From: a virus | Direction: 5' to 3' (one strand) | Length of the DNA: 22,935 nt | IMG/VR virus record: IMGVR_UViG_3300044959_000141 | Span: 1 to 22,935 of that record | Shown here: positions 18,583 through 22,935 of the stretch, in pieces | How positions within the stretch are numbered: the first letter of the stretch is position 1 | Layout of the letters: every line of letters starts with the position of its first letter | The notes under the pieces: generated by a model | Seen by the model: only the letters and a program-made list of their open reading frames with translations | Told to the model about the DNA's origin: nothing | Database searches by the model: none | Made by a program: the position numbers and the translations under genes

Positions 18583-19301
18583 CGGGTCAGGAGATCATCA
18601 ACAAGGCCCTGATCGAGCTGGCGAGCGAAGGCACGCGCCCGCTGGAGACGGGGCGTACTCTGCAGCAGGAGCTGCAGGATGCGCTCAATGCCGTCGTGGT
18701 AGACGACTTGCCGACAAGGTGGCCGTTCAGCTACCTTGTCGGCGAGCCGCCCAGCACGGTGCCGACGCAGGTAGGCGTCAGCGTGTACGACCTGCCGGCG
18801 GGCATGATCGAGATCGTGGACGTGGTGCTGGATACTGGGGCCAGTGACAGCAGGGCCTTGGTCAAACGTTCGCTGCGTCGGTTCAGGCAGACGTGGGCAG
18901 CGATCGACTTCTTGCCCATGGACAAGCCCACGACGTGGGCACAAATCAACGAGGCGAAGTTCCAGGTCGCGCCTCGGCCTAACGCCGTGTACACGCTGAG
19001 GCTGACGGGTACCATCCGCCCAACACCGATCACCAATTTCGCCGCTGAGGTGACCGCCGTGCCTGCGAGGTGGCACCAGACGGTGGTTGTGTACGGTGTT
19101 GCGGCGATCGGGGCGTCGAAGTTGAGGGATCAGGAGGCATTCCGCAGGCTCGGCGGCTTGTACGAGATGGGCGTGCAGAGGATGATCGCGGAGGAGAAGC
19201 GCGACCTGGACATCATGTACGAGGCGCAAGCGTACCAAGCGGCGGCTAGGACGTTCAGCATCGAGTACTGGAAGTCGCCGTTTGCTAGGGAGGTGCGGTA
19301 G
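18579..19301 (+). CDS. Head-tail adaptor / tail tubular protein A-like
   Basis: The 240-residue protein begins TGQEIINKALIELASEG and continues with a helical pair (LQQELQDALNAVVVDDLPTRWPF), the pattern of adaptor proteins such as T7 gp11 (TubA) or P22 gp4-like connectors. Then come beta segments (GVSVYDLPAGMIEIVDVV, VYTLRLTGTIRPT) and a long C-terminal helical region (YEMGVQRMIAEEKRDLDIMYEAQAY broken by short loops). It would sit under the portal and link it to the tail. The assignment is by pattern and gene order, so moderate. ATG 18579 overlaps the preceding stop. Confidence 0.7.
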   Translation: MTGQEIINKALIELASEGTRPLETGRTLQQELQDALNAVVVDDLPTRWPFSYLVGEPPSTVPTQVGVSVYDLPAGMIEIVDVVLDTGASDSRALVKRSLRRFRQTWAAIDFLPMDKPTTWAQINEAKFQVAPRPNAVYTLRLTGTIRPTPITNFAAEVTAVPARWHQTVVVYGVAAIGASKLRDQEAFRRLGGLYEMGVQRMIAEEKRDLDIMYEAQAYQAAARTFSIEYWKSPFAREVR

Positions 19302-19562
19302 GTGGCGCTACCGAATAAGATCGACAGCGCGACACCGGCGGACACCGAGCTGCTGTCGCTTGGTGATGACCGCATTCGCGAACTGAAGCAAGCTATCCTC
19401 GACATCCTGGGCATCCCCGATAACGTCCTCATCAACAACGCCCTGTTCGAGGTCGTAGCCGAGGGCCTGCGGACGATCCTGCTGCGGGACGCTGGGACTG
19501 ACCCCACCGTTGCGGGACAGCTTCGCCGTGTCGGCAACTCGCTGAGGTACCACGACGGTGCG
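19302..19562 (+). repeat. Duplicated N-terminal attachment-domain sequence, copy 1
   Basis: These 87 codons match 21375-21635 over their full length. By hand alignment about 71 of 87 residues agree, and long stretches agree at the DNA level, for instance GAAGCAAGCTATCCTCGACAT. The similarity stops soon after the LRYH motif, where the two genes diverge into a beta-helix and a collar-type domain. Confidence 0.9.
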
Positions 19563-21344
19563 GCGGCGAGGTCGATCGTGCCTTTCGCTCTGGAGCCGTA
19601 CACCCAGGCCACTCTGCCACCGCCTGGCATCCCGGGGCGGCTGGCGCTGGTGACGGATGGTGGCGCGGCGGGGTCTATCCTCATTGACGACGGTGGCAGC
19701 TGGCGCTGCGATGCTGAGAAGAGTCAGAAAGTCATCGTCGTGACCTGCCCGCCGTATAACGCAGACCCCACGGGTACCACGGACTCAACTGCGGCATTTA
19801 TTGCCGCTCATGACGCGCTCCCCCCGACCGGGGGCGTGATCTTTATTCCTGCCGGGACATACCTATTCAACCAGACATCCCACGCCAATCAGTTTACCAT
19901 CACGAAATCTAACGTCACGGTGATGGGCGTAGGATGGGCGACGCAGCTTAAGTCGACGACTACGGGTCCCTTCGACGGCGTTCAGGGAATTATCTTCGTC
20001 CGCCCACAAGCCGGCACAACAGTCTCCAACATCCGCATCGCCAATCTCAGGATTACGGGACCGACCCCGAATACTGGGGCTGAGATTCCTGAAGATAACC
20101 TGCGGATGGGCGTGCTGATCGGCGATGGAACCGAGAACGGCGACATCACAGATGTTCTGGTTGAAGGGGTACTCGTTGAAAACATGAATGCGCCGGCGTT
20201 CGGAATTGATAGCGGGGCGACGACCGCTGTTCGTCGAATCAAATTTTCCCGATGCTGGGCTCGAGCGGGTAGGGGCGTTGGCTTTAACTCCTTCTCAGGC
20301 AGAGTTTTCGATCTCACGATCCAAGATTGCTTTGCGACAGACCTTGACGGCTTTGGTATGGAGATGGGTAACTCTGGCGGGATGAGCCTAATCGGCAACA
20401 CCATTCTCCGCACGGGGCAGAGCGGCATTGGCATCGAGTACAACAACGAGATTAGTCCTATGCACTACGTGCTCATCCAGGGGAACTACATCGCCGATAT
20501 CGGGACACCGGCGTATCCTGATGCGAGCGGTATTTCTCTGGGCCAGGCGGCGAATCCGGTAAACACCGCCATTATCGGCAATATCATCGCCCGCACCGGC
20601 GGCCACGGCATTGTCATAAACCTCTCTCCGAGCCGCATCACAATCAAGGACAACGTCATTGAAGATGTCGGCAGAAACGGAGTCTTCACGAACGGGATTA
20701 CTGCTACGGGCACCATCACGGGCGCGCACATCGTTGGGAATACGATACGCCGCACCGGGGCGGGATACGCGCTGACGTATGGTGTTGCCCTAGCAGGTCC
20801 GGGGGATGCCAGCAATCTGGTAGCGTACAACGACGTTCAAGGGGCAACCATTGCGAAGATCGACGGAAACGCGCCCACGCGCCTTGTTCGCGGTACCCCA
20901 CCATTGTTCAGCTTCAACTGGGGAGGCGTTGGGAATGTCGGAGCGGTTGAGACCGATCTCATGAGTCTCACCCTCCCCGCTCGTGCCCTTGATACTGACA
21001 GACAGACGGTGCGGATCACGGCCTGGGGCCGCACAGCAGCCAATGCGAACACGAAACGTGTTAGGCTCTACGTTGGTGACGCCATGCTCCTCGATACCAC
21101 GGCCATTGCGGCCAACGACAAAGCCTGGAGACTCAGTGCCCTATACACCCGGGTGAACTATGCTACGGGTAGTTCCGTCGCCTGGGGGGACTTCAACGGG
21201 GCGTTGATCCAAACCAACACCATTCCAACCATCGGCGGACGGGACTTTACCGTGCCGATCGTTGTAAAACTGACCGGGCAGGGCATCGCAGACAATGACG
21301 TGATTCAGGACGGAATGATGATTGAGTTTTTAGACACCCATTAA
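19302..21344 (+). CDS. Tailspike with pectate-lyase-type beta-helix
   Basis: The 680-residue receptor-binding protein probably degrades or binds a host surface polysaccharide. Residues 1-87 are a virion-attachment domain repeated at the start of the next receptor-binding gene. Residues 110-136 are a short linker (PGRLALVTDGG, LIDDGGSWR). From about 142 the pectate-lyase-3 type right-handed beta-helix begins (YNADPTGTTDSTAAFIAA, then GGVIFIPAGTYLF), followed by turns with recurrent I-x-G/D-N-x-I patterns (LIGNTILRTG, IQGNYIADIG, IIGNIIARTGG, IKDNVIEDVG, IVGNTIRRTG) to about 505. The C-terminal 130 residues look like a jelly-roll or trimerisation domain. The start is GTG, two codons after GGGAGG. 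The beta-helix DNA is visibly less GC-rich than its surroundings, consistent with exchange of the spike module. Confidence 0.88.
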   Translation: MALPNKIDSATPADTELLSLGDDRIRELKQAILDILGIPDNVLINNALFEVVAEGLRTILLRDAGTDPTVAGQLRRVGNSLRYHDGAAARSIVPFALEPYTQATLPPPGIPGRLALVTDGGAAGSILIDDGGSWRCDAEKSQKVIVVTCPPYNADPTGTTDSTAAFIAAHDALPPTGGVIFIPAGTYLFNQTSHANQFTITKSNVTVMGVGWATQLKSTTTGPFDGVQGIIFVRPQAGTTVSNIRIANLRITGPTPNTGAEIPEDNLRMGVLIGDGTENGDITDVLVEGVLVENMNAPAFGIDSGATTAVRRIKFSRCWARAGRGVGFNSFSGRVFDLTIQDCFATDLDGFGMEMGNSGGMSLIGNTILRTGQSGIGIEYNNEISPMHYVLIQGNYIADIGTPAYPDASGISLGQAANPVNTAIIGNIIARTGGHGIVINLSPSRITIKDNVIEDVGRNGVFTNGITATGTITGAHIVGNTIRRTGAGYALTYGVALAGPGDASNLVAYNDVQGATIAKIDGNAPTRLVRGTPPLFSFNWGGVGNVGAVETDLMSLTLPARALDTDRQTVRITAWGRTAANANTKRVRLYVGDAMLLDTTAIAANDKAWRLSALYTRVNYATGSSVAWGDFNGALIQTNTIPTIGGRDFTVPIVVKLTGQGIADNDVIQDGMMIEFLDTH

Positions 21345-21374
21345 CGTTAGGAGAACAAGTGAGGAGCTGAGCAC

Positions 21375-21635
21375 ATGGCACTGCCGAATAAGATCGACAG
21401 CGCAACGCCGTCGGGGACCGAGGCGCTGGCCCTCGGCGACGATCGCATTCGCGAGCTGAAGCAAGCTATCCTCGACATCTTGGGCATTCCCAACAACACC
21501 CTCATCAACAACGCCCTGTTCGAGGTCGCAGCCGCTGGGCTGCGGTCGGTCTTCCTGCAGGACGCGGCGACTGATCCCACCGTTGCGGGACAGCTTCGCA
21601 GGGTTGGTACGACGCTGAGGTATCATACGGGCGCC
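21375..21635 (+). repeat. Duplicated N-terminal attachment-domain sequence, copy 2
   Basis: Second copy of the attachment domain found at 19302-19562. Third codon positions are also largely conserved, pointing to a recent duplication or ongoing gene conversion. Confidence 0.9.
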
Positions 21636-22073
21636 GCGGTGATCACCATTGGCGAGCCGTTCCCGTCGGGCACGAGGATGATTTTCAACCAGGCGACCCC
21701 GCCGGTGGGCTGGACTCGTGTGGTTGACGCGGCGAACACCGACGCCGTGGTGATCCTGCGGTTGAACAATGAAGTGCCGGGGGCTGGTGGGTCGTGGACC
21801 GTTAGCGGGCTGACGTTCACCGGTAGCGCACTCCCTGCGCACTCGCACAGCCTGCTCAGTAGCTCCCAGGGGGGCCCGCCTGCGGGCACCGCGTGGGTGT
21901 TCGCGAATGATCCGATGAATATCCACACGGCGGGGACGTTCACTGGGCCCGCGGGTACCGCTGCGCGGCCCGTTACGGCCTCGGTAAGCGCCGGGACGCC
22001 ATCGGGAACAATTGGCAGCGACGGGTCGTGGCGCCCCAAGTACGTGGACTGCATCGTTGCGTCTAAGAGCTAA
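21375..22073 (+). CDS. Second receptor-binding / tail-collar-type protein
   Basis: The 232-residue protein shares residues 1-87 with the tailspike. The rest is a collar-like domain of the kind found in phage fibre proteins: PSGTRMIFNQATPPVGWTRV (100-119), a NNEVPGAGGSW segment, LPAHSHS with the HxH pattern that binds a metal in many fibre tips, a Gly/Thr/Ala-rich stretch, and a final strand WRPKYVDCIVASK. It probably occupies the same or an equivalent virion socket as the tailspike. ATG 21375 is preceded by GAGGAGCTGAGCAC. A trimeric fibre is expected from the family; no chaperone gene is seen next to it. Confidence 0.85.
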   Translation: MALPNKIDSATPSGTEALALGDDRIRELKQAILDILGIPNNTLINNALFEVAAAGLRSVFLQDAATDPTVAGQLRRVGTTLRYHTGAAVITIGEPFPSGTRMIFNQATPPVGWTRVVDAANTDAVVILRLNNEVPGAGGSWTVSGLTFTGSALPAHSHSLLSSSQGGPPAGTAWVFANDPMNIHTAGTFTGPAGTAARPVTASVSAGTPSGTIGSDGSWRPKYVDCIVASKS

Positions 22074-22074
22074 G

Positions 22075-22332
22075 ATGTGCCCGCTGCTAGGGAAGGACTG
22101 CGTGGAACACAGGTGCAAGTTTTGGATCCACGAGGAGTGGGTAAACACGCAGACCGGTGAACGACGTGTTGGGTTTGAGTGCCTCTTCGTGTTGCACTAT
22201 CAGCTTGCTCGGCAGGCTGTGGTCGAGACGATTAGGTGCCAGGCGTCGAGCGACAAGGTTGCCACGGTGGTGCACGAGGGCTTCGCCGGGTTGATGGAGC
22301 TCGCGCACCAAGCGAGGGCGTTAAATGGCTGA
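22075..22332 (+). CDS. Four-cysteine small protein, 85 aa
   Basis: The N-terminus CPLLGKDCVEHRCKFW and a later FECLF give C2, C9, C14 and C36, a plausible metal or Fe-S site of a type I have seen in small phage proteins near tail genes. The rest is helical (LHYQLARQAVVETI, EGFAGLMELAHQARAL). Family name unknown. ATG 22075 lies one base after the preceding stop, with AAGAG upstream, and was chosen because it starts the cysteine motif. It overlaps the next gene by eight bases. Confidence 0.75.
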   Translation: MCPLLGKDCVEHRCKFWIHEEWVNTQTGERRVGFECLFVLHYQLARQAVVETIRCQASSDKVATVVHEGFAGLMELAHQARALNG

Positions 22333-22579
22333 CAAGGTGGACGAGGCACCCGTTTTGCTGCCCGACGCCACGGCCCTGTCGCTCGAGCTGAGCAGGCTGC
22401 TGCCGTTGATCGCGTTCCGGGTCAACAGGAACATCTCCGAGGTCGTTGCGACGGCTGCGCTGCCTGCCGCTGGGGGGCTCGACGACGGGTCGATCGTTGT
22501 AGAGGACACGGGAACGGGATTGAATTTGGTGGTGTACGCGAAGGGGCAGAGGTTCAGGTTCACCGGGACGGCGTTCTGA
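22325..22579 (+). CDS. Hypothetical small virion-associated protein, 84 aa
   Basis: No family recognised. An N-terminal helix (ATALSLELSRLLPLIAF) is followed by a beta-rich end (GSIVVEDTGTGLNLVVYAKGQRFRF) that resembles the small beta-modules found in phage fibre proteins. Its start overlaps the preceding gene and its stop overlaps the next (TGATG). Its position in the tail section suggests a structural or assembly role. Confidence 0.65.
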   Translation: MADKVDEAPVLLPDATALSLELSRLLPLIAFRVNRNISEVVATAALPAAGGLDDGSIVVEDTGTGLNLVVYAKGQRFRFTGTAF

Positions 22580-22935
22580 TGGCTCAGGTGGTCGTGTCGT
22601 TCGTAGGTAGGGGTACGGTGAAAGGCACGGCAAGGCATCTGGTGCCTGAGGGTAGTGTGCCGGTGTCGGATAACATGAACTTCTTCAAAGGCGAGTGGTC
22701 CGTCGCCCCTGGGTACACCGGCTTTGCCCCAGGCGAGTTGGCGGGCACGAGGATCATGAACATTGGCACGGGGGAGGACGAGCTCGGCGGCGTCCTGCTG
22801 GTGGTGGCGACGGACGACAAGGCTTACGCGTGGAACGGCACCACCTTCGTGAACATCACGAGGCAGGAGCTGGGCGTTGACGTCGACTTTACGGGCGGGG
22901 AGCACGATTTGTTCTTGGACGAGGTAGGCGTGGCG
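22579..22935 (+). CDS. Virion structural protein, beta-propeller-like (3' end beyond window)
   Basis: The first 119 residues are seen; the gene runs off the right edge. The pattern PVSDNMNFFKGEWSVAPGY, then VLLVVATDDKAYAWNGTTF and VNITRQ is typical of large phage virion proteins built from repeated blades, in which each unit reads roughly 'value-time-displayed' with a WNG/YDG turn. These are usually tail or internal structural proteins. ATG 22579 overlaps the preceding stop (TGATG). Confidence 0.75.
   Translation, partial: MAQVVVSFVGRGTVKGTARHLVPEGSVPVSDNMNFFKGEWSVAPGYTGFAPGELAGTRIMNIGTGEDELGGVLLVVATDDKAYAWNGTTFVNITRQELGVDVDFTGGEHDLFLDEVGVA

Overview
The window is a stretch of a tailed double-stranded DNA bacteriophage genome (Caudoviricetes). 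The call rests on a complete head-assembly order (small terminase, large terminase, portal, scaffold, major capsid protein, adaptor, tailspike, fibre), a phage-type replication module, and dense short genes joined by ATGA/GTGA overlaps and GGAGG ribosome binding sites. The DNA is GC-rich. The adaptor is followed directly by receptor-binding proteins with no tail-tube or tape-measure gene in between, which suggests a podovirus-like particle (inference). The host cannot be named. The four promoter-like sites match a bacterial sigma70-type consensus, and their start codons lie unusually close to the predicted transcription starts.

Layout. Positions 1-10382 are transcribed leftward. The left edge holds the replication and recombination genes interleaved with a four-gene 7-deazaguanine (preQ0) pathway: a uracil-DNA-glycosylase-like/DNA polymerase A fusion (cut by the edge), folE, queE, queD, a DUF669-like protein, a Sak4-like RecA-fold ATPase, a secreted fibronectin-III-like protein, a Cas4/RecB-like nuclease and queC. 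FolE, QueD, QueE and QueC together convert GTP to preQ0, which several phages insert into DNA to resist restriction. The inserting enzyme (DpdA) is not in this window. From about 6882 to 10382 there are some 16 very small genes, several with zinc-ribbon cysteines, arginine-rich helices or a single membrane segment.

Positions 10383-12191 are a switch region. A consensus promoter drives one rightward zinc-ribbon gene (10493-10801), which runs into a large inverted repeat with a (GA)12/C9 spacer. Then comes a leftward block of four mini-genes (12023 to 11093), including a tandem pair of related PRKCL proteins, separated by hairpins and one clear intrinsic terminator.

From 12192 to the right edge is the rightward structural operon: terS, terL, four tiny genes, portal, an FmdB-like zinc ribbon, scaffold, major capsid protein, a probable decoration protein, the adaptor, a beta-helix tailspike, a second receptor-binding or collar-type protein sharing the tailspike's N-terminal domain, two small proteins, and a virion protein cut by the right edge.

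The best candidates for something undescribed are the families of tiny Cys/His and Arg-rich proteins, the inverted-repeat/GA locus, the secreted protein embedded in the replication operon, the promoters with almost no 5' leader, and the upstream extension of TerL that has no standard start codon.
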